Of a stretch of DNA of 64,000 nucleotides, positions 51,597 to 61,321 are shown in pieces. Below the pieces are notes generated by a model. That model searched no databases, was not told where the DNA came from, and was given only the letters and a program-made list of their open reading frames with translations. Both the position numbers and the translations under genes were made by a program. The stretch is from Sphingomonas sp. YR710 (GTDB taxonomy: Bacteria; Pseudomonadota; Alphaproteobacteria; Sphingomonadales; Sphingomonadaceae). The stretch lies in NCBI RefSeq assembly GCF_900101455.1, contig NZ_FMZJ01000008.1:1-64000 (forward strand). Direction: 5' to 3'. Every line of letters starts with the position of its first letter. Position 1 is the stretch's first letter.

Positions 51597-52109
51597 ATGA
51601 TGAAATTATTGACTCGTGCACTCCTCGCCGTCGGTCTCGCGGCCGTGGCCGCACCGATGGCGAGCAGCCCCGCCTCAGCCCAGGCGATGGCTGGGCGCCA
51701 GCTGCCCGACAGGCCGGTCGTCGGCGTAGATTATTATAAGGCGCCGCCGGGCAAGCAGGATGAGTGGCTTGCGCTTTATCTGAAATGGCACAGGCCGATC
51801 ATGGAGTATCAGATCCAACAGGGGGCAACGCTCAGCTCGACCGTCTATGCCAATTCGAGCCACTCGATCGAGCCGTCCTGGGATTTCATGATCATCAATA
51901 TTTCCCCACCGCCGAGCCAAGCCAAGAAGCTGCCTCTGACGCGCGGCGAAGTCATCAAGAAGCTGTTTCCCGATCTCGATGCTTATGCCGCTGGTGAGGC
52001 GAGCCGCTGGGCAATGACCGTCGGCCACTGGGATCAGAGCGTGATCGAGGTCGATCTCAAGGCCGCGCATCCCGGCGTCTATTATCCGATAATTCCAGCC
52101 GGAAAATAG
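51597..52109 (+). CDS. Secreted protein of unknown function
   Basis: A 170-residue exported protein: signal peptide (MMKLLTRALLAVGLAAVAAP MASSPASA) and a mature part with VDYYKAPPGKQDEWLALYLK, WHRPIMEYQIQQGATLSSTV and HWDQSVIEVDLKAAHPGVYY. The DYYKAPPGKQDEWL segment resembles dabb/antibiotic-monooxygenase-like ferredoxin folds, but not convincingly. GAAGGG lies before the ATG. It follows the TonB receptor by 50 bp and is followed by a strong hairpin. Confidence 0.78.
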   Translation: MMKLLTRALLAVGLAAVAAPMASSPASAQAMAGRQLPDRPVVGVDYYKAPPGKQDEWLALYLKWHRPIMEYQIQQGATLSSTVYANSSHSIEPSWDFMIINISPPPSQAKKLPLTRGEVIKKLFPDLDAYAAGEASRWAMTVGHWDQSVIEVDLKAAHPGVYYPIIPAGK

Positions 52110-52119
52110 CTGTTGCAAC

Positions 52120-52154
52120 CCCGTCGCCAGCCGCCCCGTGCGGCTGGCGACGGG
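52120..52154 (+). terminator. Strong 14-bp hairpin between secreted protein and aminotransferase genes
   Basis: cccgtcgccagccg (52120-52133) pairs perfectly with cggctggcgacggg (52141-52154) around a 7-base loop. There is no T-run. It begins 10 bp after a stop codon and ends 59 bp before the aminotransferase start, so it can act as a partial terminator or as an mRNA-stabilising structure that gives the receptor and secreted protein higher levels. Confidence 0.6.
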
Positions 52155-52213
52155 CAAGCACTTTCATCGATCCCAAAGGTCTGACGCCGCAAGTGTCGGC
52201 GATCGAGGTTGCT

Positions 52214-53395
52214 ATGTTTGCTGGTATCTCGGTCCTTTCAGGCGATCCTCTTTACGAGGTCGCCGCGCGCTATGTGGCCGACCTGCGGCCGCAGCGCATA
52301 GATCTCGGCGTCGGTGTCTACCGTGATGGTTCCGGTCGGGCGCCGGTCATGAAAGCGGTCAAGCGAGCCGAGCGATGTCTCGTCGACCGGCAGGAAACGA
52401 AAGCATATCGCCCGTTGCTAGGCGACCCGGCGTTCTTGCGAACGATGAATGACCTGGTGCTGGGCGCCGATTGCCCCGCGCTGGCCGAGCATCGAATCGT
52501 CGCGATCCAGACGGTCGGCGGTACAGGCGCTCTCCGACTGGCGGCCGCGCTTGCCGGTTCGGCAAGCACAGAACCCCGCATTCACCTCGGGGCCCCCACC
52601 TGGCCAAGTCATGCCGGCGTGTTTGCCGCCGAGAGTGTCGTGGCCGTCGAACACGCATATTGGGAGCGCGGCGCGAATGCACCTCTTGTCGATCAGATTC
52701 TGATTGCTGCACGGAATAGCAGTCCCAACGATCTTTTTCTGTTTCACGGGCCGTGCCACAATCCCACCGGCGTGGATCTCTCGATGGCGGAGCGCAGAGA
52801 GGCGCTTGCGATATTGCAGCGGACCGGTGCCGTGCCGATGCTCGACATCGCTTATTATGGCCTGGGTAGCGGCATCGACGACGATCTGGAGATCGCCCGC
52901 GATATGGTGGCACGCAGCCAGCGTGCGATGATCGCCTTGTCCTGTTCGAAGGCGTTCGGATTATATCGCGAGCGCGTCGGCGCCCTGTTCGTGCTGTGTG
53001 CCGATGCTGGCGAAGCCGTCCGGGTGCGCGACAAGCTTGGCCGACTGAGCCGATTGATGGTGTCAACACCGCCGGCGCACGGAGCCGAAGCCGTGGCAAT
53101 GATCCTCGACAATCCCGACCTGACACAAGCCTGGCGCGATGAACTGGCGGGAATGCGTGACCGTATCATTCGACTGAGGGCCCGTCTTGCCGCCAGCGGA
53201 CTTTCCGTGCTCGCCTCGCTAGGCGACGAGCGTGGTATCTTTGCGATGCTGCCGCTGAACCCGGCCCAGGTGCATCGCCTCATGCTTGACCATGCCATTC
53301 ACTTGCCCGCGTCGGGCCGGGCAAATCTCGTGGGTATGCGCGACGACGATATACCGCATTTTCTCGCCGCGTTGGAGGCAGTGGGGTGCCGCTGA
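52214..53395 (+). CDS. Aromatic/aspartate aminotransferase, class I
   Basis: A 393-residue fold-type I PLP aminotransferase of the TyrB/AspC group: GDPLYEVAARYVADLRPQRI DLGVGVYRD, TVGGTGALRLAA, FHGPCHNPTGVDLSMAERRE, LDIAYYGLGSGIDDD and the PLP-Lys segment ALSCSKAFGLYRERVGALFV, with the final Arg in HLPASGRANLVGM. It transfers amino groups between aromatic or acidic amino acids and 2-oxoglutarate. ATG 52214 with CGAGG upstream is preferred to GTG 52193. It lies in the Lrp/TonB receptor locus. Confidence 0.92.
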   Translation: MFAGISVLSGDPLYEVAARYVADLRPQRIDLGVGVYRDGSGRAPVMKAVKRAERCLVDRQETKAYRPLLGDPAFLRTMNDLVLGADCPALAEHRIVAIQTVGGTGALRLAAALAGSASTEPRIHLGAPTWPSHAGVFAAESVVAVEHAYWERGANAPLVDQILIAARNSSPNDLFLFHGPCHNPTGVDLSMAERREALAILQRTGAVPMLDIAYYGLGSGIDDDLEIARDMVARSQRAMIALSCSKAFGLYRERVGALFVLCADAGEAVRVRDKLGRLSRLMVSTPPAHGAEAVAMILDNPDLTQAWRDELAGMRDRIIRLRARLAASGLSVLASLGDERGIFAMLPLNPAQVHRLMLDHAIHLPASGRANLVGMRDDDIPHFLAALEAVGCR

Positions 53396-53429
53396 TCATG
53401 AACCTGTTGCTACAAAAGGAAGCCATGCC

Positions 53430-54188
53430 ATGAAGATGATAATCGCTGGTGCCGCCCTTCTGATCTCGGCTGGCGCCGTTCAGGCGCACGACGTGACGCT
53501 CTTCCCGATCCCTGACAAGGAAAGCGTTAAGCTTGATATTTTCTACGGCGATCCCGGTGACTACCAGCCGATCGACAAGGTTCGCATGGTCGAACTGTCG
53601 AGCTACGACAGCAAGGGCGTCAAGATTGCGTTTGTGCGCGACGTGGAAAAGGTCGCGGGCGACCCCAAAAAGCTCGTCACGCCAGATCTGCGGCTCGGCG
53701 ATTTCGCCGAAGGCACGTACGTTCTCGCTGGCCGTTATGACAACGGATTCTATGTTCATGATGGCGAGAACCGGGCGGTTGCGACGACATTGGAATGGCG
53801 AGCTGACGTCATCGATTCAGCGCATTATCTCAAGTTCAGCAAGTCTCTCTTCTTCATCGACAAGCCGAGCGCAGGCTATGATCGCGTGCTTGGACACCGG
53901 ATTGAATTCGTTCCCAAGGGCGACCCTTTCGCCCTGAAGGATGGTGCGATGCTGCCGGTGCTGTTGCTGATCGATGGCAAGCCCATGCCGAATTACAAGG
54001 TAGAAGTCGGCGACGATACCGCGGCATCCAAAATTCCGGGCGTCCATACCGATGGGGCAGGCATGTTCAACGTTCCGTTGAACCATAAGGGTTATTATCG
54101 TCTCGCTGTCGATTTCCGGGCAAAGTCGAAATATCCCGAGCTCTTCGCCTATGACGACTACACAGCGTCACTCGTCTTCTCCCGCTGA
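53430..54188 (+). CDS. DUF4198 periplasmic protein
   Basis: A 252-residue exported protein with signal peptide (MKMIIAGAALLISAGAVQAH) and DUF4198 features: His at the mature N-terminus (AHDVTLFPIPD), YRVLGHRIEFVPKGDPFALK-type segment (RVLGHRIEFVPKGDPFALKD), VLLLIDGKPMPNYKVEVGDD and THTDGAGMF-like VHTDGAGMFNVPL. The family is thought to be a periplasmic metal (Ni/Co) transport component. It starts 34 bp after the aminotransferase stop and ends the run. ATG 53430 with AAAGGA upstream is clear. Confidence 0.88.
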   Translation: MKMIIAGAALLISAGAVQAHDVTLFPIPDKESVKLDIFYGDPGDYQPIDKVRMVELSSYDSKGVKIAFVRDVEKVAGDPKKLVTPDLRLGDFAEGTYVLAGRYDNGFYVHDGENRAVATTLEWRADVIDSAHYLKFSKSLFFIDKPSAGYDRVLGHRIEFVPKGDPFALKDGAMLPVLLLIDGKPMPNYKVEVGDDTAASKIPGVHTDGAGMFNVPLNHKGYYRLAVDFRAKSKYPELFAYDDYTASLVFSR

Positions 54189-54670
<482 letters not shown>

Positions 54671-54738
54671 ACGCCGATGCCCTTAGCTTTTACGGCATGC
54701 GATAAGCAAGGGTTAGATTCGCGCGGCCGCCGCCCTTT

Positions 54739-56142
54739 TCAGGCCGCTGCCGGCAACCGCACGCGGACGAGCAGGCCGCCCAGATCCTCGCTTTCCTCAA
54801 GACGGATCGTGCCGCTGTAGATTTCGATCACGTCGCGGACGATCGCGAGGCCGAGGCCGGTGCCGGGTTTGCTGGTGTCGAGCCGGGCGCCGCGTTCGAA
54901 CAATTTGTCGCGGGCCTCGGCAGGAATGCCGGGGCCATCATCCTCGATCTGCAATTCGATGAAGCCTGCATCGCGGACCACCGTCACGAACACGCGGCCC
55001 TGGCCGTATTTAGCGGCATTTTCGATAAGGTTGCCGAGTATTTCGTCGAGATCCTGCCGCTCGACATGCGCGATCGCATCCTTCGCGCCGGCGACGTCGA
55101 TCGTTACGTGGCGGTGCATGCGCGTCACCGCGCGTTCGACGGCTTTCAGCGAGGGCCAGATCTCGGCACGAGCCTGGGCGTTGGCGCGCCGGCCGACTGC
55201 GCGGGCGCGGGCAAGGTGATGGTCGACCTGGCGCCGCATCGTTGTCGCCTCGCGGATGACCGTCGTCGCCAGATCAGGGTTCTTCGCGGTGGCCTCGTTC
55301 ATGATAACGGTCAGCGGAGTCTTGAGGGCGTGGGCAAGGTTGCCCGCGTGCCGGCGCGCTTCCTCGGCCTGGGTCTCGCTATGCGCGAGCAGGTCGTTGA
55401 GTTCCTGCACCAAAGGCGCCACCTCATCGGGCAATTTCGCGTCGATCCGCGCGCTCGCGCCTGATCGTACCTCGGCCAGAGCGCGCCGCAGGCTGCGCAG
55501 CGGCCACAGCCCATAGGTCGCCTGCAGCGCCGCCAATATGATCAGGCCCAGCCCAAGCAAAGCAAACGATCGTACCAGCGTGCGTCGCAGCACCGCGATC
55601 TGATCGTCGAGATTCGCGCGGCTTGCAGCGACCTGGAACCGCCATTCGGTCGGCGATCCCGGCAGATGCACCTCGCGATCGAGGACGCGCAGCGCCTCGC
55701 CGGGAAATTCTTCGCTGTTGTGAATATGGACATGGGTGCCGACATGATCGGGGGCCTGCCGGAGCGCGCGATCCCACAAGGATCGTGATCGGAACGGTTC
55801 ATGGCCGGCGCCCGACACTTCCCAATATAAGCCCGAATAAGGCTCCAGAAAGCGCTGGTCGCCGAGCGGACGATTGAAGCGCACCTCCTTGTCAGGGCCG
55901 ATTTCGGCCGACGCGATCATCGCCGTCAGTACATATTCGAGCTGGGCATCGAAATTGCGTGTGATCGCGTCGCTCAGCACCCTGTCGAGCGCGAACCCGC
56001 CGCCGAACAGCAACACGCCGATCCACAAGGCGGCGATGCTGATCATCCGGCGGGTGAGCGATCCCGTCGAGCGCACATTGGCCGCGCGTGGCCTGCCGCG
56101 AAGGCGGGCCCGGATGAGTAAAAGGGATCGCCGAAGCGACAT
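54739..56142 (-). CDS. Two-component sensor histidine kinase (EnvZ/PhoQ-like)
   Basis: A 467-residue membrane kinase. Two helices (about 31-50, and 196-216) flank a periplasmic domain with FNRPLGDQRFLEPYSGLYWE VSG; a HAMP-like segment follows (SLRRALAEVRSGASARI), then the His box AGNLAHALKTPLTVIMNEAT and HATPase (NLIENAAKYGQGRVFV, DDGPGIP, TGLGLAIVRDVIEI). The periplasmic type and PhoQ-like HALKTPL box fit PhoQ-group sensors of divalent cations or acid. I use ATG 56142; ATG 56199 would overlap the regulator gene by 32 bp. Partner regulator is immediately upstream. Confidence 0.9.
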   Translation of the reverse strand: MSLRRSLLLIRARLRGRPRAANVRSTGSLTRRMISIAALWIGVLLFGGGFALDRVLSDAITRNFDAQLEYVLTAMIASAEIGPDKEVRFNRPLGDQRFLEPYSGLYWEVSGAGHEPFRSRSLWDRALRQAPDHVGTHVHIHNSEEFPGEALRVLDREVHLPGSPTEWRFQVAASRANLDDQIAVLRRTLVRSFALLGLGLIILAALQATYGLWPLRSLRRALAEVRSGASARIDAKLPDEVAPLVQELNDLLAHSETQAEEARRHAGNLAHALKTPLTVIMNEATAKNPDLATTVIREATTMRRQVDHHLARARAVGRRANAQARAEIWPSLKAVERAVTRMHRHVTIDVAGAKDAIAHVERQDLDEILGNLIENAAKYGQGRVFVTVVRDAGFIELQIEDDGPGIPAEARDKLFERGARLDTSKPGTGLGLAIVRDVIEIYSGTIRLEESEDLGGLLVRVRLPAAA

Positions 56143-56167
56143 GCGGGCCTGTCCGGTCGGTTGCCGG

Positions 56168-56833
56168 TCAGGCCACCGGTTCGTCGAGCGAATAGCCAAG
56201 CCCGCGGATTGTGGTGATCACGTCCTGGCCCAATTTTTTGCGGATGCGCGTGACGAACACTTCGATCGTGTTCGAATCGCGATCGAAATCCTGATCGTAG
56301 ATATGCTCGATCAATTCGGTGCGGCTGACGACCTTGCCCTTGTGGTGCAGCAGATAGCTGAGCAATTTATATTCCTGGGCGGTCAGCTTGACCGGCTCGC
56401 CTGCCAGCGTGACCTTGCCGCTGCGCGTATCGAGGCGGACGTCGCCGGCGATCAGTTCGGACGAGGCGTTGCCGGAGGCGCGGCGAATCAGCGCGCGCAG
56501 CCGCGCGATCAATTCTTCGGTCTGGAACGGCTTGGCCAGATAGTCGTCGGCGCCCGCATCGAGCCCGGCCACCTTGTCCGACCAGCTATCGCGCGCGGTG
56601 AGAACGAGCACGGGCGTATCCTTGCCCTCGCGCCGCCAACGATCGAGCACGGTCAACCCGTCGACCTCGGGCAGGCCGAGATCGAGGATCACGGCATCAT
56701 AGGCCTCGGTCGACCCGAGATAATGGCCGTCCTCGCCATCGGTCGCGAGATCGATCGCATAGCCGGCGCCTTCGAGCGTTGCCCGAAGCTGACGCCCGAG
56801 ATTGGGTTCATCCTCTACGATCAGGACGCGCAT
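56168..56833 (-). CDS. OmpR/PhoP-type response regulator
   Basis: A 221-residue regulator: receiver domain (VLIVEDEPNLGRQL, acceptor Asp in AVILDLGLPEVDGL, Thr in VLVLTARDSW, Lys in DYLAKPFQTEEL) and C-terminal winged helix (LTAQEYKLLSYLLHHKGKVV SRTEL, DSNTIEVFVTRIRKKLG). It matches PhoP-like regulators. It follows the PepSY gene by 34 bp and precedes its kinase. Start ATG 56833 is the first with the receiver fold. Confidence 0.94.
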   Translation of the reverse strand: MRVLIVEDEPNLGRQLRATLEGAGYAIDLATDGEDGHYLGSTEAYDAVILDLGLPEVDGLTVLDRWRREGKDTPVLVLTARDSWSDKVAGLDAGADDYLAKPFQTEELIARLRALIRRASGNASSELIAGDVRLDTRSGKVTLAGEPVKLTAQEYKLLSYLLHHKGKVVSRTELIEHIYDQDFDRDSNTIEVFVTRIRKKLGQDVITTIRGLGYSLDEPVA

Positions 56834-56867
56834 ATCTTCCCCTTGTTCCTGGCGGCCGTTGCAGGCG

Positions 56868-57197
56868 TCACTCGCCCGAACGGCCCATTTCACGCCCCGT
56901 GCGGCCATCCATATCAAGCCATATCACCGAGTTGCCTCGTTGAAACTTGAAACGATAGCGTCCGGTTCCCGGATCGAATTCGGAACCGATCATTTGCGCA
57001 TTGCCCGCCCGATCCATTGCGCGTGCGCGCATTTCCTGAAAGGGCAGAATATTGCCGCTGCGGACGCCGGCGCGGATGGCATCTTGTTCTGGCATGCGCC
57101 GATCTGCAGATGCGGACGCTGCCAGCAGGGCCGCCGCGAGGGCTGCCGATGCCAGCGCAGCCGAAAGAGGGCCGGGGGCGACATTATGTTTACGCAT
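56868..57197 (-). CDS. Secreted PepSY-domain protein
   Basis: A 109-residue exported protein with signal peptide (PLSAALASAALAAALLAASA SA) and one PepSY-like module (QDAIRAGVRSGNILPFQEMR, GSEFDPGTGRYRFKFQRGNS VIWLDMDGRTG). PepSY proteins next to PhoPQ-like systems are usual and may inhibit proteases or tune the sensor. It is the first gene of the PepSY-regulator-kinase operon. Confidence 0.88.
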   Translation of the reverse strand: MRKHNVAPGPLSAALASAALAAALLAASASADRRMPEQDAIRAGVRSGNILPFQEMRARAMDRAGNAQMIGSEFDPGTGRYRFKFQRGNSVIWLDMDGRTGREMGRSGE

Positions 57198-57280
57198 TAC
57201 CATGGGCTTGTGGCATAGGGCCCACCCGTTGAATAGGGCATGAATATCCGTGCCTTTCTATCCCTCTTATATGTTGCATC

Positions 57281-59068
57281 ATGGCCGCACCTATCCTTGC
57301 TTATCAGAATCTCGGCCTTGTCCAGGGCGATGGCTGGCTCTTCCGCAATCTCGATCTGCACATCGCTCCGCGCGATCGGCTGGCGCTGATCGGCCGTAAT
57401 GGTGCCGGCAAGACGACCTTGCTGAAACTGCTCGCCGGAACGATCGATTGCGATGAAGGCACGCGCGTGATTGTGCCCGGCACCAAGGTAGTCCTGCTCG
57501 AACAGGAGCCGTCGCTGAGCGGCCATGCGACCTTGCGTGACTATGCGCTGGCGGGCGCCGATGCGCCGCCGCGCCATGAGGTGGAGGCGATCGCCGATCA
57601 GATCGGTATCGATCTGTCGCGCGATTCGGCGACCGCCTCGGGTGGCGAGCGCCGTCGCGCTGCGATTGCGCGTGCGCTGGCGATGGAGCCCGATGTGCTG
57701 CTGCTCGACGAGCCAACCAACCATCTCGATCTCGCAGCGATCGAATGGCTCGAAAATTGGCTCGGGCGGTTCAGCGGCGCGTTCGTGGCGATCAGCCACG
57801 ATCGCACCTTCCTCACGCGGCTCACCCGTCAGACTTTGTGGCTCGATCGCGGCGCGATCCGCCGTGCCGAGATCGGTTTTGGCGGGTTCGAGGCGTGGAC
57901 CGAGAAGGTCTATGAGGAAGAAGCCCGCGTCGCGGAAAAGCTCGACGCGAAGCTCAAGCTCGAACTGCACTGGCTGCAGCGCGGCGTGACCGCGCGGCGC
58001 AAGCGCAACCAGGGGCGGCTCGGGAAGCTTCATGAGATGCGGGCGCAGCGCAAGGCGATGCTCGGGCCGCCGGGCACCGCCAAGCTTGGCATCATGGCCG
58101 ATGACAGCAAGACCAAGGTCGTGATCGACGCCGAACATGTCACCAAGGCCTTCGGGGATCGCCCGATCATCAAGGATTTCACCTTTCGCGTGACGCGCGG
58201 CGACCGGATCGGGCTGGTCGGCGCGAATGGGGTCGGCAAGTCGACTCTGCTCAAATTACTGACCGGCGAACTGGCGCCCGATTCGGGCAAGGTGAAGCTG
58301 GCGAGGACGCTCGACAGCGTCGTCATCGATCAGCAGCGCAAGCTGATGGCCCCCGAAAAGCGCGTCCGTGATGTGCTCGCCGATGGCGGCGACTGGATCG
58401 AGGTGCAGGGCGTCAAGAAGCATGTTCACGGCTATCTGAAGGAGTTCCTGTTCGATCCCTCGATGGCCGACGCCCGGATCGGCACGTTGTCGGGCGGCGA
58501 ACGGTCGCGCGTCCTGCTCGCGCGCGAGTTTGCGCGGCCGTCGAACTTGCTCGTGCTCGACGAACCGACCAACGATCTTGATCTGGAAACGCTCGATCTG
58601 TTGCAGGAGGTTGTGGCCGACTATGACGGCACGGTGCTGATCGTCAGCCATGACCGCGACTTCCTCGATCGCACCGTGACCGTGACATTGGGGCTCGACG
58701 GATCGGGCAAGGTCGACATCGTCGCCGGCGGTTATGAGGATTGGGAGCGGCAACGCGCCGAGAAAGCCGAGGCCCGGCGGGTGGCGACGCAGAAGGCGGC
58801 GCCTGCTCCGGCGACGGCTCCTCCAAAGCCTAAATCGAAGCTGACCTATAAGGATCAGCGCGATCTCGACCTGCTGCCGGCGGAAATCGAGAAACTGGAA
58901 GCGGCGATCGCTCGCGACGAGGCGGCGTTGGCCGATCCCGATCTTTACGCGAAGAACCCGGCGAAGTTCGACCAGCTCATGAAGGCGATCGATGCGGCGC
59001 GGGCCAAGAAGGATGCGGCGGAAACGCGGTGGATGGAGCTTGCGGAAATGGCCGAAGGGCTGGGCTGA
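57281..59068 (+). CDS. uup: ABC-F family ATPase, Uup-like
   Basis: A 595-residue soluble protein with two ABC domains: Walker A GRNGAGKTT, signature ASGGERRRAAIARAL and LLDEPTNHLDLAAIEWLE; then GANGVGKSTLLK, LSGGERSRVLLAREF and VLDEPTNDLDLETLDLL. The interdomain linker is long and basic (RRGVTARRKRNQGRLGKLHE), and a C-terminal coiled coil (LPAEIEKLEAAIARDEAALA) follows, as in Uup, a ribosome- or branched-DNA-associated ATPase. It is divergent from the PepSY operon by 83 bp and convergent with the chemotaxis receptor. Confidence 0.93.
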   Translation: MAAPILAYQNLGLVQGDGWLFRNLDLHIAPRDRLALIGRNGAGKTTLLKLLAGTIDCDEGTRVIVPGTKVVLLEQEPSLSGHATLRDYALAGADAPPRHEVEAIADQIGIDLSRDSATASGGERRRAAIARALAMEPDVLLLDEPTNHLDLAAIEWLENWLGRFSGAFVAISHDRTFLTRLTRQTLWLDRGAIRRAEIGFGGFEAWTEKVYEEEARVAEKLDAKLKLELHWLQRGVTARRKRNQGRLGKLHEMRAQRKAMLGPPGTAKLGIMADDSKTKVVIDAEHVTKAFGDRPIIKDFTFRVTRGDRIGLVGANGVGKSTLLKLLTGELAPDSGKVKLARTLDSVVIDQQRKLMAPEKRVRDVLADGGDWIEVQGVKKHVHGYLKEFLFDPSMADARIGTLSGGERSRVLLAREFARPSNLLVLDEPTNDLDLETLDLLQEVVADYDGTVLIVSHDRDFLDRTVTVTLGLDGSGKVDIVAGGYEDWERQRAEKAEARRVATQKAAPAPATAPPKPKSKLTYKDQRDLDLLPAEIEKLEAAIARDEAALADPDLYAKNPAKFDQLMKAIDAARAKKDAAETRWMELAEMAEGLG

Positions 59069-59084
59069 GCGGCCCTCCGGCTAG

Positions 59085-60857
59085 TTACGCCGCGCGCGCA
59101 TATGTCCGGGCCGGTAGTCCGCGGGCGGCGGCGTCATCCAGCGTGAATTGCGCGATCAGCGCGGCGAGCTGATCCGCCTGATCGGCCAGGCTGCGCGATG
59201 CGGCGGTGCTCTGTTCGACCATCGCCGCATTTTGCTGGGTCATCCGGTCCATTTCGCTGACCGCGCCGTTGACCTGCTGCAGGCGGCCTGACTGCGCCTC
59301 GGCGGATACGGAAGTCTCGCTCATCAGCGTGTTGATGTCGCCCACCTTCGTGACGATCCGCTTGAGCACCAGGCCGGCCTTGTTGACGAGTTCGGCACCG
59401 CTTTGCACCTGTTGCGAGCTGGTGAGGATCAGATCCTTGATGTGCTTTGCAGCTTCGGCCGAACGCAGCGCGAGCGCACGAACCTCATTGGCCACCACCG
59501 CAAAGCCGCGACCCGAATCGCCGGCGCGCGCCGCCTCGACGCCGGCATTCAAGGCCAGAAGGTTGGTCTGGAATGCGATACCGTCGATGACATCGATGAT
59601 CTGGGTGATTTCCTGCGAGGATTTTTCGATTCCTTCCATCGCGACGATCGCATCATGCACGACATGGCCCCCCTCGGTCGCGTCCCGATGCGCCTCCTGC
59701 ACCGTCCGGCTGGTTTCCGCCGAGCCATTGGCGGCCGCGCGCATGGTGATGGCGATCTCGTTGATCGTGGCCGCTGCCTCCGCAAGCGATGCCGCTTGTT
59801 CCTCGGTTCGCTGGGCGAAATTGATTGATGCCGAACTCACCTCGCTCGATCCGGTATGGATCGCCGCGATGCCGTGTTCGACGCCGCCGACGGCGCTCGC
59901 CATGGAGCCCAGCGCGGCGTTGAAATCGGTCTGGAGCTGACGATACGCCGCGGGAAAGTCTGCGAGCCGGACGGTCAGATCGCCCTGCGCCAGCTGGCCG
60001 AGGCCGGCTCCGATCTTCGCGACGACCTGGGCCTGTTCGGCATCGGCGCGGGCTTTCGCCGCAACAGCACTGGCGTTGGCGATGCCGACCTCGCGGAAGA
60101 CGAGCACGGCCTGCGCCATGCTGCCGATCTCGTCGTGGCGGTCGGACGCGGGAATGTCGACATCGAAATCGCCTGCGGCGAGCGCCTTCATCGTTTCGGT
60201 CATCCGGCTTACGGGCCTGGCGATCGATCGCCACAGCAGCCATCCCATGATGCCGGCGATCGCGATGGCCGCCGCGCCGCCGGTCCATAGCGCGAGTCGC
60301 GCCATCATGTCGCTGTGATGCTGCTGGTCGCGCCTCGCCGCGAGCCGCTCATCCTGCAAAGCCATGATCTTTTCCATGGCCTTGCGCATGCCGCCGAGTT
60401 GCTTGACCCCGGCCATTTCCTGCGCTTCGGGGCGGGTCAGCGGATCGGCGGCGAGCGCGATCGTGCGGTCGAGCCGCGTTTCGTGCCACGCCTTCACTGC
60501 ATCCATGAATTCGGCGCCCAGCGCGCGCTGCTCGGCTGTTTCTGCCAGCGCGTCAAATTTGTGGGCGGACATATCCAGTCTGGCGGCATTTTCCTGATAG
60601 GTTTTCAGGAACTCGGCTTTTCCCAGGATGGCATATGCGCGCACGGCATTTTGCTGCTCGATCACGCTGGTCATCATCGTGCGCGCCTCGCCCATCATGT
60701 CGAACATGCGTTCATTGGCATCGGCATCGGCGCGTAGCGCGTTGAGACTGGCGAAGAGTATCAGGCTGACGGTGAAGAACACAGCAATCACCACAGCAAA
60801 AGCACTCATCAGCTTTCGCGACAGCTTTCGCGACATGGCGAGATTCAGGAAAAACAT
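59085..60857 (-). CDS. Methyl-accepting chemotaxis protein
   Basis: A 590-residue chemoreceptor. Helix 1 (about 17-40), a periplasmic 4-helix bundle (about 41-190; TMMTSVIEQQNAVRAYAILG KAEF), helix 2 (AIAIAGIMGWLLWRSI), HAMP (ARPVSRMTETMKALAAGDFD), and a cytoplasmic signalling tip (IIDVIDGIAFQTNLLALNAG VEAARAGDSGRGFAVVANEV). The C-terminus has no CheR pentapeptide. The ligand is unknown; the sensory domain resembles 4HB_MCP. Gene stands alone. Confidence 0.94.
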   Translation of the reverse strand: MFFLNLAMSRKLSRKLMSAFAVVIAVFFTVSLILFASLNALRADADANERMFDMMGEARTMMTSVIEQQNAVRAYAILGKAEFLKTYQENAARLDMSAHKFDALAETAEQRALGAEFMDAVKAWHETRLDRTIALAADPLTRPEAQEMAGVKQLGGMRKAMEKIMALQDERLAARRDQQHHSDMMARLALWTGGAAAIAIAGIMGWLLWRSIARPVSRMTETMKALAAGDFDVDIPASDRHDEIGSMAQAVLVFREVGIANASAVAAKARADAEQAQVVAKIGAGLGQLAQGDLTVRLADFPAAYRQLQTDFNAALGSMASAVGGVEHGIAAIHTGSSEVSSASINFAQRTEEQAASLAEAAATINEIAITMRAAANGSAETSRTVQEAHRDATEGGHVVHDAIVAMEGIEKSSQEITQIIDVIDGIAFQTNLLALNAGVEAARAGDSGRGFAVVANEVRALALRSAEAAKHIKDLILTSSQQVQSGAELVNKAGLVLKRIVTKVGDINTLMSETSVSAEAQSGRLQQVNGAVSEMDRMTQQNAAMVEQSTAASRSLADQADQLAALIAQFTLDDAAARGLPARTYARAA

Positions 60858-60946
60858 TTTGGACTCCGCCGCAAGACTCTACCAAGCGGTACGGCGGAAG
60901 TGGTTAAGAAGAGATTAGGGACGATTCCTCGCCTTTCACTCGTCTT

Positions 60947-61231
60947 TCAATCGCCCGATTTCGCCTTCTCGTGATGGCGAATCACCTCGTCGATGATGAA
61001 TCGCAGGAATTTTTCGGAGAAATCGGGATCGAGATTGGCGCTCTTCGCCAGGCTGCGAAGCCGCTCGATCTGCGCCGATTCGCGATTGGGATCGGCGGCC
61101 GGCAGGCCGGACGTCGCCTTGTGCAGCCCGACGGCCTTGGTGATCTTGAAGCGCTCGGCCAGCATGAACACCAAGGCGGCGTCGATATTGTCGATGCTCT
61201 CGCGATAGCTCTTCAAAATCTCGTCGTTCAT
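60947..61231 (-). CDS. Chorismate mutase (AroQ fold)
   Basis: A 94-residue all-helical enzyme that turns chorismate into prephenate for Phe and Tyr synthesis: YRESIDNIDAALVFMLAERF KIT in helix 1, GLHKATSGLPAADPNRESAQ in the active-site loop, and LDPDFSEKFLRFIIDEVIRH HEK at the C-terminus. Active-site Arg, Lys and Glu/Gln positions appear present. The ATG 61231 is used; a longer in-frame extension reaches over the opposite-strand polyprenyl synthase gene and is not real. It is divergent from that gene with 90 bp between the starts. Confidence 0.93.
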   Translation of the reverse strand: MNDEILKSYRESIDNIDAALVFMLAERFKITKAVGLHKATSGLPAADPNRESAQIERLRSLAKSANLDPDFSEKFLRFIIDEVIRHHEKAKSGD

Positions 61232-61321
61232 GTCCGTCCTGCTCTGCCGTTTCGTCGCCTTTTGTTGACCAATGGGCATGAACGCAAGCCCATCCGCTTG
61301 CCTTTCGCGCGGGTCCGCGCC

